Source: Yamagishiella unicocca (Eukaryota; Chlorophyta; Chlorophyceae; Chlamydomonadales; Volvocaceae). Taken from it: DNA of 64,000 nt. Shown here piece after piece: positions 39,319 through 50,688 of the stretch (position 1 is its first letter; each line of letters opens with the position of its first letter). The notes below the pieces were generated by a model, which saw only the letters and a program-made list of their open reading frames with translations, did not search any database and was not told the DNA's origin. The stretch spans positions 467,001-531,000 of the forward strand of contig BDSL01000065.1 of assembly GCA_003116995.1 (NCBI GenBank). The letters run 5' to 3'. Made by a program: the position numbers and the translations under genes.

Positions 39319-40059
39319 GCTATCTATCGCGCAAGCGGGCTGGATGGCGGCACTGCAAGGCATGGAAGGAGGGCATGGAAGGAGGGCCATGGAAGGAAGG
39401 GTATTTTTGGGTTGAAGGATTGGTGAGCGGCGGCGGCAGCCTCAAGAGGAGCGGGCGGAGAGCAGCCGTGTGAATTTTGGTTGCGCGCCGCCTGGAGCCA
39501 AGCGAGCAGTAACGTTATCCCCGGCGTGGTGTAATTGCCGTACATTATGGGGAATCATCAGCTGGGTTTTGTTGCCGAGTTGACTAGCTGGGCTTCAGCT
39601 GTGCAGGTCTCGCCGGCTTTTTGCCAGTGTGAAGAAGAGTTGGCTGGTTTTGGTTCTTAAATGTTATGGGCTTTGGGGGGGGGAATGTACGTCGTCATGT
39701 AAATGTTGGTTTCGGGCTGCCGTTTACACGTGAGAGTGCCGGCTGATGAGCGGAAATACATGGTCATTGTGGTGCGGTGTGGTGTGGTGGAGACCGGCGA
39801 CTTGTGGACTGATTCAACGACTATGGCGATGATGGTTCCTTTGGGTTGACTTTCCCTCCCAAGACAATCCTCGCTGCTCCCAGTGCAGCAGCAGCGCGAG
39901 GCGCAATACGGTACGACGTTGGAGGCATTTTTCGGTATATAAGTTGAACACAATGCCGCAGAAGTCCTAAAGTAACGAGGTGGCTGCTGAACCTGCCCGG
40001 GGTCAGGAGAAAGCGGCTGACCCTATCGTGTCCGAATAAACATACCATCTAAGTTGAAC
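39319..40059. other. FLVB 3' UTR and intergenic DNA
   Basis: TGTAA at 39530-39534 is the likely FLVB polyadenylation signal, with another near 39699. No gene is seen. The last bases (40053-40059, GTTGAAC) are the left target duplication of the next element. Confidence 0.5.
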
Positions 40060-40693
40060 CAGAGGGTATCAAGGGATTAGGATTGCCAAAAGGGTTGGTC
40101 CTGGCTTGGGGATTAGATTAGCCAAAGGGTGGGATTGGACTGTGCAACGGTAGGGATTCAACCTTCCAATGTCAGGGATTCAACCTTCCAACGGCAGGGA
40201 TTGGATTGGCCGACGGCAGGGATTGGATTGGCCCGCGGTCGGGGTGGGGTTGGGGTCGTACGGGATACACATCGCTGGTTGGGAAGGGCATGAAGTGTGG
40301 GGGTAGCTGCGCTGCTGGCTGGATGGGCCGCAACACCAGGTCACATGGCGAGGCCGTACTGGTCCATATCGTCATAAGAGCTGCCCACAACCGGCTGCAC
40401 CAGTAACGAGAGAAGTGCAACATGCATGGTTGGCCTAGGTGACACGGGTTTGCATAGTCAGATGCCATACCAAAGTTACAGATCTGAACCTGACTAAACC
40501 TGCCCAGTCGTACAGTTCAGGTCGCTGCCTCGAGGGGATTCAACCCGGTGGGGGATTGCCGCGCTGGGGATTAGAACTCGCTTTGGAATTGGGGGCTTAG
40601 GGATTAAACCCGTCGGGGATTAGATTTCACGAGGGATTGCCGGACCAACTATTTTCGAGGATCGGGATTAGAACGACACTTTGATACCCTCTG
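40060..40693. mobile_element. TIR element with GGATTAG array (element 2)
   Basis: The ends are perfect 13-bp inverted repeats, CAGAGGGTATCAA at 40060-40072 and its complement at 40681-40693. They are flanked by direct GTTGAAC on both sides (40053-40059 and 40694-40700). Units starting GGATTAG or GGATTGG fill both ends of the interior (about 40073-40225 and 40535-40675), with about 300 bp of unique DNA between. There is no transposase. The CAGAGG terminus resembles hAT-type ends (CARRG), but hAT elements give 8-bp duplications and here 7 bp match. The architecture matches element 1 at 3161. Confidence 0.75.
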
Positions 40694-40700
40694 GTTGAAC

Positions 40701-42341
40701 GTCTCAAGCGGTACGGCAATTGCATTTGCACTTGTCGTGTCCTGACCTTTCGTCTGGCTACTGTAAGGTGCCCCAACTCAGGCATCCGCATCAGATCCTT
40801 CGCATCCTTTACATCCCCGTCACATAGGGTTGCTGCTGTCTGATGTTACTTATATAGTGCGACATTGCTGCTGTCTGATGTTACTTACATAGTTGCCTGT
40901 CGCAGTCAGCTGTAGGAAGGCGCTGTGCCCCTGTAAGGTGCAAATGCGTCGAGCAGGGTCGCTGCCGAACCCCCTGCGGCCCTGAGCGTGCGGATGGCTG
41001 TGGTGCTGGGCAGCAGGTTCGACTGCACGTTTGTGCGATGTGCCTTTCGCAGATCTGAACCCAGCGGGCGCCTATATGTACGGTACGCAACCTGCGATGT
41101 GTATCTTGCAATGTGGGCCATCATCTGCCTCGTGTCGCAGTGTTCAGGTTATACACCCACGGTCCTCTGCCCCCATCCACATTTATTTGCAGAGAATTCA
41201 TTATACAATGGGTGGTGAGCTCTGTCCGAGATGTCCCTAGCATGCAAGAAAAGCTGTTCAGAACTATGGGTTTGATTGTTCGTGCATGGATGGGAAATGG
41301 ATCAGTGCCAGCTATCATTGCGCTGCGACTCCAAGTGCCATACTGCTGTAAGGGGTGCTTAGAGGTGCTTCACGCGGAGCCCGCTGCGGTTTGCTTACGC
41401 AGAAACGCGTCCTACAATTACTAGGATGTATTTTGTAGCTGGATGACAACCATGTCCGCATATAGCACCATGGCGCTGTACCAGTTTGGCAATGTCAAGG
41501 CAGTGGCTCTTCGGCATATGTAGGATCCCAATTTGCTTCGGCCTGTTCGAAGGCAGGTGCGCTTATATAAGTTTATGACCGTTCGCGCGTAAAATGCAGC
41601 GTACCAGCTGGGCAATGACAGTGACTCTTCGGCATCGATGCAGGGATACCCATTCGCTTCGGCCTCTTCGAAAATAGGTGCGCATGTTTTCAGATATCCC
41701 GTGTGAACTAATAATGCTATATGTGGTGATCCGACGAGTATGAAATGCAGCTCGATGCTTGCAAAATATTAACGCTTAACCGGCAACCGCTGTACGACAA
41801 TTCCTGCAGGAACATCGCAGGACTATGATAATCGTTCGTGCGGACACGTCTACCGCTTTCCAATTGTATTTACACACTTTAACGCTGTAGCCTGACGAGT
41901 CGGTGCCGTTCCGCTGCGCCTACTACGTACTGCTACGCGAACTACTACGTACTAGGGCTTTGTTAGAACCGACATTACCAGGCGATGTGAGTGTCTATAG
42001 TAACATGTGCCATGCCGCATGTGCACATAAGACAAGTGGCGTTCGTCCAAGCAAGGGCAAACATTCCCATTGTGGCCCGAGGACCTGCAAAGACCACTCT
42101 CCACCACGCATGCTATTACTCGTGCGCACTATGCTTGTCACTTCTTGATCACGGCATGCAGTCACTGTACACTTTGCGTGCACGTCGACCTTCACGTGAT
42201 ACTGCGCGCAAACGAGGGGGCCCAGCCTTTCCCATTCCCTCATTCACGCGAGCCATGCGCGGGCTATCTGGATATATGAATGTGTAACATAACTTTGGAA
42301 AGGGTCTGCAACCGCAGCAATGCGCCCACCACCAGTCCGAA

Positions 42342-42342
<1 letters not shown>
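40701..42342. other. Intergenic, no gene recognised
   Basis: A short tandem duplication, TTGCTGCTGTCTGATGTTAC, is seen at about 40829 and 40866. Another near-repeat involves TTCGGCATNTGNAGGNAT/TTCGGCCTNTTCGAA around 41510 and 41630. No open frame is convincing. Confidence 0.4.

Positions 42343-42375
<33 letters not shown>
42343..42375. repeat. (CTG)11 microsatellite
   Basis: Eleven perfect CTG units end 49 bp before the formamidase ATG, probably in its 5' UTR. Confidence 0.9.
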
Positions 42376-42376
<1 letters not shown>

Positions 42377-42424
42377 ACCACGTATCCCTCCATCCCCCCC
42401 TGTGGCTGCTGCAGACCAAGGAAG

Positions 42425-45400
42425 ATGGCGCCGCGCACCCCTATCCCGTTGATCAAGGTACGAATCGGCTGTGGTGGCGCCTGCAGTCGTAGCCCCGAGC
42501 TGTCAAGCTGGGGATACCTCCCTAGCCGGGGACACGTACATCCCTAGTTCCGCAGCCCAGCTATGCCAGTAATGTCCCCACACCTGCCACGTCCGTAGGG
42601 CCGACGATAATGCTTCCCTTTAAGAATGTTCCTTCCTTAGCTCTGATCCTGCTCCTCCCCTGTACGGCTTCCTGCCTTCGCTTCCCTCCCTGGACCCAGA
42701 TGGACCCCAAGAAGGCTCCTTGGGAGCAGGACCTCAAGCCGCACAACCGGTGGCATCCGGACATTCCTCCGGTGAGAGGGCGGCAGGACTGATGGTGCTG
42801 ATGGCTGATGACTGGTTGAGGAGGGCTTGGTCCCCGTCCTTCACCTCCCAAGCGGCCCCCTCCCTCCGGTAGTCGCTGTACAAGAGCTGCCTCGGCTCCT
42901 TTCATTTCCGTACTACTACAGCCCTTACCAATGGTATAGCTCGATGGGAATCGGGACCCCCCTGATCACCTGACTTCATGGGAAGGACTTTCATGGAAAT
43001 TCGGTAACCGCCTCGCAGCCAGACAGCAACACTGACAACATCCCCGTGCATCCCTGCGCACGGTGTGTTGATCTTCCCTGCCCAGGTTGCTGAAGTGAAG
43101 GCGGGAGACCTGTTCCGAGTTGAAACGCTGGACTGGACGGGCGGCCAGATCAAGGATGACGACAGCGCCGATGACGTCAAGTCAGTGGGTGGACGAGCGC
43201 GCGGGACGGGGGGGTGCCGTACATTCTTAGCTATAGAGCGGCGCCTCCTCCGGGTTGGCGAGGACGGGCTAGGCATGTGTGTTTCCGTGAGCACGCCGAC
43301 CTTCCAGGAACGGTTTTCCGTACGAGGGATTGGGCTGCCGTGTACGATGTACCCCAACGCACAGCCGCACTCATGGCCGTTTCTTCCCCCCACTCCTCCC
43401 GTCATCCTTCTCCCGCTCCCCGATTGCCCCCCACTCCAACCAGAACACGCAGCGGGCAAGGGAGGGAGTGCGGGGAAAAAACTGAAAAGGAGATACTGAG
43501 GTCCTGGGGCCGCCCTACGTCCCATCCCTATCCCAAATTCCAAACCCCAACCCCAACCCCAAACCCAAACCCAAACCCAAACCCAAACCCAAACCCAAAC
43601 CCCACCCCAAACCCAAACCCAACCCAAACCCCAAACCCAAACCCCACCCCAAAACCCAGGCACGTCGATCTCACCCGCTGCCACTACCTGTCTGGACCCA
43701 TCCGGGTTACGGACGAGCAGGGGGTGCCCGCCCGCCCCGGCGACCTGCTGGCAGTGGAGCTGTGCAACCTGGGGCCCCTGCCTGGGGACGAGTGGGGCTA
43801 CACTGGTGGGGCCCGGGTGGCGTGCTGAAGGAGCGCAGGGGGGAGGAGCTCGCGTGGGTTCGGGTTGACTTGAGGTTAAGGTTTGGATTTAGGCTTTACG
43901 CTTTGGATTGCAGCTACGGGTGTATGTCCGCTGTGGCAGGTGCGTTGCCGCCTGCCTGGCCTACACGCGTTCTGCCGCCTTCGCGCCCTGGCTTCAATCT
44001 ACGGATTGGTCCCCGCAGGCACGTTCGACCGGGATAACGGCGGCGGCTTCTTGACGGATCACTTTCCGGAGGCCACCAAAGGTGAGCGGATTCAGGTCGG
44101 CTTCCCTTTCCCAAAGGCTCCTCTCTCGGCTGCCGCAGCCGCGTCCACAGCATCACATTATGCGTGCAGATGACGGAGCAAGAGGACGACCTAAGGCCGC
44201 ACGCTTCAACCGTTTGCGCTTGTTTGCCCGCACGCGTCTGCCTCCGCTGATCCTGCCGCTGGTCCCTCTCCCCTTACCTGCCTCCCTCCCTTTCCAGCCA
44301 TTTGGTACTTCGACGGTATCTACGCCTCGTCGCGGCACATCCCCGGCGTGCGCTTCGCGGGCCTTATTCATCCGGGGCTGATCGGTGAGGCGACCAGCAG
44401 GGGGCCTCCAGGGTGGCGACCCGCGAAGCGACCAGCAGGGGGCCTCCAGGGCGGGGACCCGCGAAGCTCTGCCGCGCTGCACCGCTTTAGCCTTCACCGC
44501 CATCGTCGCCGCTGCTGCCGGCGTCACCGATGCGGCTAGCTGTGTCTGCTGCTGCTGCAGGCGCAGGCGCCATTGATGCATGCTACCGCGGCCCGTCACT
44601 GCGGATGTCCGCAACCCTCTTAACCGCAGCTACTGCTGCTGCTGCTGCCGGCCCCTACGCGCTGTCCCTCATGTCACAGGCACCGCCCCCAGCCATGAGC
44701 TGCTCAAGATCTGGAACGACAGGGAGGGGGCGCTGGTGTCGGAGGGCGAGAGCTCCACCACCCTAGGGGGTGTGCTGCACACCAGGCCGCTGGGTGCGTG
44801 CGTGCGTGTGCGGAGTAGGGGCGGGGGAGAGTGGTGCGTGCATGCGTGCGGAGTAGGGGCGGGGGAGAGTGCACCTGCACCTGCACCCGACCACTACACA
44901 CACCCTTGCTCCCCTCTCCTCCCCTCTCCTCCGCCCACTATCCTGTCGTTGTCGTGTCAACGGTTTTCACGCCCCCCCCCCCTTTTCTCCTCTCCTCGCG
45001 GCCCCCTGCGCCTTGCCCCTCAGCGCTACTGCCCGAGCCCAAGGGCGCCCTGCTGGGCAATGTGGCCTCGGGGTCTGCCGACTGGACCCGGGTGGCCGGC
45101 GAGGCGGCGCGCACCATCCCCGGCCGCGAGAACGGCGGCAACTGCGACATCAAGAACCTCAGCCGCGGCTGCAAGGTGCGGGCGCAACTCCAGGGAGGCT
45201 ACCGCGCGGCCCAGCAGGCACAGCGGCCAGCATGGTGACTTATTTGCGGCCTGGGAGGAGGGTGGTGTGAGACCGGTGACAGGAGGGGGGACGGGGCTGT
45301 GTCCCGGTGGTGCGCAACGTGTATGGCGCATCCATGGCATCGTCCCTTCTGATGCTGTGATCTGGAAATGGCCACTTCCGGCATTTACAGTAGCTGGCAC

Positions 45401-47742
45401 TCCACCCGACCGTTGCATACCCTTCGACAACGGGTAAACGCCGATCTGCTGCTCCGCGCCCGCCAGGTCTACTTCCCGGTGTTTGTGGATGGAGCCAACC
45501 TTTCGATGGGTAAGAGCCTTGCATCGCTGCGAGACCTGCGTCCAGACGCTGACCCCAAGGTTCAGCTGCCCATCACTTTCCGAATGCTTTTGGAGCCCCG
45601 CCGAGGGGAGGGTTGCAATTCCCGCTTGTGTGAATGGAGAGACGGCGCATAGACGGTTTTCGTTAGGCCGCAACCGCCAAGCAGGACCAGGTAGCTAGCT
45701 TCCCCTCACGCGTCCCTGCCTGGGCCCTACCTGTCGCCCCTCTGCAGGCGACATGCATTTCAGCCAGGGTGACGGAGAGGTGTCATTCTGCGGCGCAATT
45801 GAGATGACCGGCTACCTCGAAATTAAGTAAGTTAGGCTCTCGGGGACCCTGACTTGGCCCCTGACCCTTTATAAGTGCTGCCACAAGCAGTGCTGTAGCT
45901 AACGCGTTAGCCTCGCCCCCTCCCCCCCACTCTTCTTGCGTGGGGCCCCCTGATTCGCGGATTATATGTTTTACCCACCCACCCCGCCCGGCCCGCGGGC
46001 GCCTCTATCTACTTCTCCTGCTCGCGCCCGTGCAGGTGCGAGATCCTCCGCGGCGGCATGGAGCAGTACCTCACGCCCATGGGCCCCACCAAGCTGCACG
46101 TGCACCCCATCTTCGAGATCGGGCCCCTGGAGCCCCGCTACAGCGAGTGGTTGGTGTTCGAGGGCATCAGCGTTGACGAGACGGGTGGGTGCGTGGGTGG
46201 GTGGGTTACAAGGAAAACCCGTGTGTGCGGATGGGTGGGTAAAAGGAAGACCCGTGTACGAAAGAAAAACCGTGGGTGGGTGGGCGGTTTGACCAGGAGA
46301 GATGAGCCATATGACACCACTGGCCACCACCTGGCGTGCACGACCCAGACTTGCCCAACCCAACACGCCGTACCTCTCTAGCCATCACTATGACCGCCAC
46401 CATCACCACCCCCACCCGACATAAACACACATGCAGGCCGGCAGCATTACCTTGACGCCACGGTGGCGTACAAGCGGGCGGTGCTGAACGCCATCGACTA
46501 CCTGTCCAAGTTCGGATACACGAAGCGGCAGGTGGGTCGATGTGTCGGCGGGCCGACGAAATCAGCTGGGAGAAAGCGGACAGGACGCGGGCCAGCATGT
46601 GCATGCCCCGCCATCTCATCATGATGCAATCCCAACCCATCCGCGTTGCCCCAGCGCGTAGGGTCGCAGCACGGTGCGGCGTCCAGCGGTTTTGGACGTG
46701 CAGTATCGAGTGTTTCATGTCCCGAACGGATGCCGCTTGTTCGTCCAGCAGAACCGCGCCGCCCGGTCCTCACGTCCCAGCCCTGTCCTTACATCACCGC
46801 TGGCTGCGTCCTGCAGGTGTACCTGCTGCTGTCTTGCTGCCCCTGCGAGGGCCGCATCAGCGGGATCGTGGACGTGCCCAACGCAGTCGCCACGCTGGCC
46901 ATCCCTTTAGCCATCTTCGATCAGGTGAGGCGGCGCGTGTGTTGCCATGGGGCGCAATATGGTGAGATCCGATCCGATTTCCTTGGGCCAAGGGCTGCAC
47001 GTACGACACAATCTTGTGTCGTATGTGCCGTACGCATCGCGGTGGCGGGTTGGGGGTGGAGTAGCTCGTGGAGGCGCAAGCGCTGTGGCGACGGCAGGGC
47101 AGGATGCAGCAAGCCTTGGCTGGACAGGTGGGGGGAGTGCGTTAGCCGGTTAGCGGCGGGGGCGCTCGAAATACCAAGCAGAGCGAGCGGTAGGCGCACT
47201 GATGTGTGAAGTCGTGAATACTCCACAAAAAGCTAACAAACCGGACGGCGCGTACTTTGCGGCCCGGCCCTTTTGTGTGTGTGTGAAGCTTGCAAACCCT
47301 GAACGCGAAACCAGGAATACATTCCAGCCAAAGAGCCGACGGCTTAACAGAGCTGATGGGGCATTTGACGATGCGCGCTGACATCGATAGCAATCGCCGA
47401 CCGGGCGCATTGCACTGTGCCCCAGAACGCATCGGGACCGCATACCTGCGACACGGGCCGCTACTGGCGGCCGTGTACCGGTACCTGCACATGCACTAAC
47501 CATCATATGCGCATCGTCTCACTAACCTCCAGCCACATCGTTAACCCACGGGCTTCCTCCCATACGCCACATCACCACGACGATACGCTACCAATCAACT
47601 GCGACTGCAGGACGTGCGCCCCAAGCAGGGCGGCCCACCAGTTGGCCCCCGCCTCGTGCAGCGCGGTGACGTGGCCAAGTCCACGTATGACGGGAGCAAG
47701 CCAATTACGATGAACCCGTGCATGTGCGGCACCGGCCACTGA
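42425..47742 (+). CDS. Formamidase / acetamidase family protein (455 aa)
   Basis: The enzyme hydrolyses formamide to formate and ammonia (FmdA_AmdA family). Exons: 42425-42457, 42700-42771, 43086-43180, 43660-43805, 44019-44081, 44298-44384, 44680-44793, 45024-45175, 45467-45509, 45748-45826, 46036-46184, 46437-46531, 46817-46924, 47611-47742; phases agree, total 1368 nt. Family motifs in order are HNRWHPDIPP, GGQIKDDDSADDVK, HYLSGPIRV, NGGGFLTDHFPEATK, PGVRFAGLIHPG, ARTIPGRENGGNCDIKNLSR, GDMHFSQGDGEVSFCGAIEM, EWLVFEGISVDE, LNAIDYLSKFGY and CEGRISGIVDVPNAVATLAI. The length is that of plant homologues (about 450 aa), and no transit peptide is evident, so it is probably cytosolic. The last exon adds a short tail ending in CMCGTGH. 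Confidence 0.95.
43527..43658. repeat. AAACCC array in formamidase intron 3
   Basis: About 20 units of AAACCC, with AACCCC variants, run up to the 3' splice site (CCCAG at 43655-43659). The array acts as the pyrimidine-rich tract of the intron. Confidence 0.9.
44388..44467. repeat. Tandem duplication in formamidase intron 6
   Basis: A unit of about 40 bp containing GACCAGCAGGGGGCCTCCAG and ACCCGCGAAGC occurs twice with two or three differences. Confidence 0.8.
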
Positions 47743-50688
47743 TGAGGATGGCAGCGAGGCGACCTGGCCAGGCCCACCGCGTACCAGCTCGTACGTCATT
47801 AGTAATGCGGGCACTTTAGCGGCCCTTGCGCTCGCCTGGAGTGTGTCGCGACGATCGCCCTTGTAGCAGCCCCTCAACGGCAAGCGCGCCATGGCTATGC
47901 TGCCCCTCGCCTGCTTTTGGCTGATGTACGGCGCCTTACGGTGGCCTCGGAGGCGAGCGGAAGGGAAGCATTAGGCTCCGACTGGACGTGGGGCGATCTA
48001 TATCACGTGATGTATAATAGGATGGAGTCGACTACTTGTCGGCGTTGTTGTGTCAGGATGTGCTTCAGCGAACGTATGACGACGCTTGTGAGCGTATCTC
48101 CGCATGCAGAAATGTTCAATGGTTGCTGGGGTGCAGGCGTGTTGGCGCAGAGCGGTTGCGAGCGACGAACAATGAGTGTCCAGTTTGCGTCCCGGCGAAA
48201 ACCTACGCAGTGCTCGGACCATAACCAATATTCCGAAGAGGAGGATACGATGTAAAACGGCAAAATTGCTGGCTTCTGTTAGATTGTCTTCCTTAACGTG
48301 CTGACTGTTCCGCCTTCGTGCGTCAGGACTGCTTGGCCAACCACATTAATGCAGTGCAAAATCCATTCCACGTTTTATAAGACAGGTAATCCAGAACTAC
48401 GATCTTACCTAGGGCAAAGCGGGAGCGGGGGCAAACCAGTGACCTCCAACCAGCACCTGTACCTTCGCTGAAACGCGAGCATAATGCAATAGTATTCCTC
48501 AATCGTTCTTCTATAAAGTAAACATTGCTGGCGAAAGCGTGGTAGATATCGAAGTTATCGGTCGTACGAGCTACTGCCGGAAAACGCATCGATATGCTCA
48601 ACGGCTAAAATGAATATCCCCGTAGGCGCACTTATACAGAGAGTGTATGGTCATGTGCGTCGTCGTCATCTGCATCTACAACTACGATGTCAGTTAGGTC
48701 CGGCACGTGCCGCTGCGATACACGCCGAAACACCAAAAATTCTTTTTAGCAAAGGGCGAATTACATCAGAGGTAAAGGGGCTTCTTATTCAGAGTGTATC
48801 GTTTCAGCGTCCGTTTTCTGACGAAAGTATTCTTTGCCGGAGGATCAGGCTATCTAAACAACAATTGCTTACACTTCAGCTGAAAACGAAGGCTCACCTA
48901 GGTGCATCGCATGTTTTCCCCCTGCCGTACGGCGCCGAGGGACCGCGGTCCCAGCTGGTGCCCAGCGAATGGCGCCTTGCGTATTGTACATGGAGTGGCA
49001 CATATGCTTCTCACTATAGCCGCATTTTAGTAAGGGCCTGGGCTTCCACCTTTTGAGCCCCGGCAGAGGCAGCAGCCGTCAGCGGACTCACGGTCTGGAG
49101 CATCTGTTTACAACGTCCAGCAAGTGCGGTTCATTGGATAGGTTCTTTGCTACCGGTTTGGAAACGCCATCTGCAGACGAGGGTCGAGGGCGAGGGGAGG
49201 CTGGCAGGCTGCGGAAGCTCATGAGGTGAGGCACTGCGCAGGGTTTGCGTCATATGCCTTGCGCTGAAGCCAGTTTAGTAAGGCATAACATCCATGCACT
49301 TGGGGTCGGGATAACGCGCTGGGACCGCGACCGTCTTTGGCTCCAACGGGTCGAAGGGGCCGTTATTCCTCCGGGCTTGAAATGTTCTTTCTGATAATGG
49401 TGTTCAATAAGTTGTTTGGTCCAGTTGAGTGGCCAAGACTTGGTGCTCGCTGGACCAGAAGCCTCCGAAGTCTCGGCCCACGCTGGATTGCTCACCGCTT
49501 GCTTGTCGCCGGGATATCACCTCCGGTGTACGCATAGCATCCATGGCATACTGTTCGATGCGTGCGCGTGGTTGTCCACTCAGAGCGTTGCGTTTGACCA
49601 GTACGTGCCTTGCGTTCGTCAGGGCGGTGAGTAAACGACGACAAAGGGACGGTAGGGGCTGCGGCCGCACCGCAGCGCTCGTGCATTTATTTATAGAAGC
49701 ATATATCTTGGACAACGGTGCAGTCACTACGCGCAAGGAAGAGAGCGCAGGCCGGTGGTCTGCCTGGGCGGTTTTCACTTCACATCGCTTGGACTGCGAT
49801 ACGTCTTTTGCTTCGGATTAATGCTTAAAGTTACTTGCAAGTGTGATCTCACCATATGCTTAACTTGTGTTTCTGGCTTCCGTTATTGGGAAATCCCTGC
49901 GGCGCCCATGGAAAGGTGCTACGCAGCATCCCGCGTAAGCGCGTTTGGTATGAGATATTTGCGGTTGTTTTCATGTCATTTAATGTTGGCGCTCGTCCGA
50001 GCAAACTCTGTCGTCCATAACCCCCTCAACACTCCTCCCACAACTTTTGGCCCCGTCAGATCACGGCGCATCTACACGGAGGCGTACAACTGAATAATTG
50101 TGAACCTGGATCTGTATTTAAAGTCGCGGCTCGTACAAATCAGGTAAGCAGAAGGTTGGAAGGTACTACGTCGCGACCACGAAGCATGTCGATGCGCATG
50201 CCCAGCCTCGAAAGGGGCATGGGCTAAAGCTAAACCATTGCGGCACGTAGTGTGGGTGAATGTTGCTCGCGTGAGATGTGTTTCGCCTCGTCGCTTATCC
50301 CCTTGACACCGCTCTCCGCTGCTGCTTCGTCCCGCGCATGCGCCTATTCACCTGCTTTCAGGCATCTTATTGGCATAGCCCCCGGCTGGGCTACGAGCAC
50401 TGTGCAGCTGGAGGCAGCCAAGTTTCTCCGGCTGCCAGCAGCGCAATATCCGCAGTGAGCGCCGCCGCTGGTGTCACTTACAGGCAGCGGGCCTGAGAGC
50501 AGCAGCGCGCAGATAATTGCTTTTACCAGATCCCGGATTCCGAGCTCCAAAACCAGATCCACTGCCGCAGACTCCGCTCCCTACCCCGCGGCCGCACAGG
50601 GCCGAACCACCTCAGCGCTTCTCCTGTGGAGGAAGCGCTCCACCACACCGGCCGGCTGGCCCCTTTGGCGCCTTGGGCGGTGGCAGCA
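47743..50688. other. Formamidase 3' UTR and intergenic DNA
   Basis: TGTAA at 48251-48255 is a candidate polyadenylation signal for formamidase. Open frames at 48323-48601 (-) and 48610-49056 (+) have no recognisable domain and no splice or codon support. The last 300 bp are GC-rich and may hold 5'-UTR or an unseen first exon of the next gene. Confidence 0.4.

Noticed and set aside
43527..43658. AAACCC array as an interstitial telomere
   Set aside because: Units are AAACCC without the T of plant or Chlamydomonas telomere repeats, and the array forms the pyrimidine tract of an intron when read in the right orientation.
48323..49056. Open frames of 92 (-) and 148 (+) codons between formamidase and the Gly-rich gene
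   Set aside because: No domain, no usable splice context, and composition like the surrounding intergenic DNA.
50523..50688. GTG-started extension of the Gly-rich protein back to 50626
   Set aside because: There is no ATG there and a nuclear gene needs one or a spliced upstream exon, which I could not identify; the first ATG at 50689 was used.
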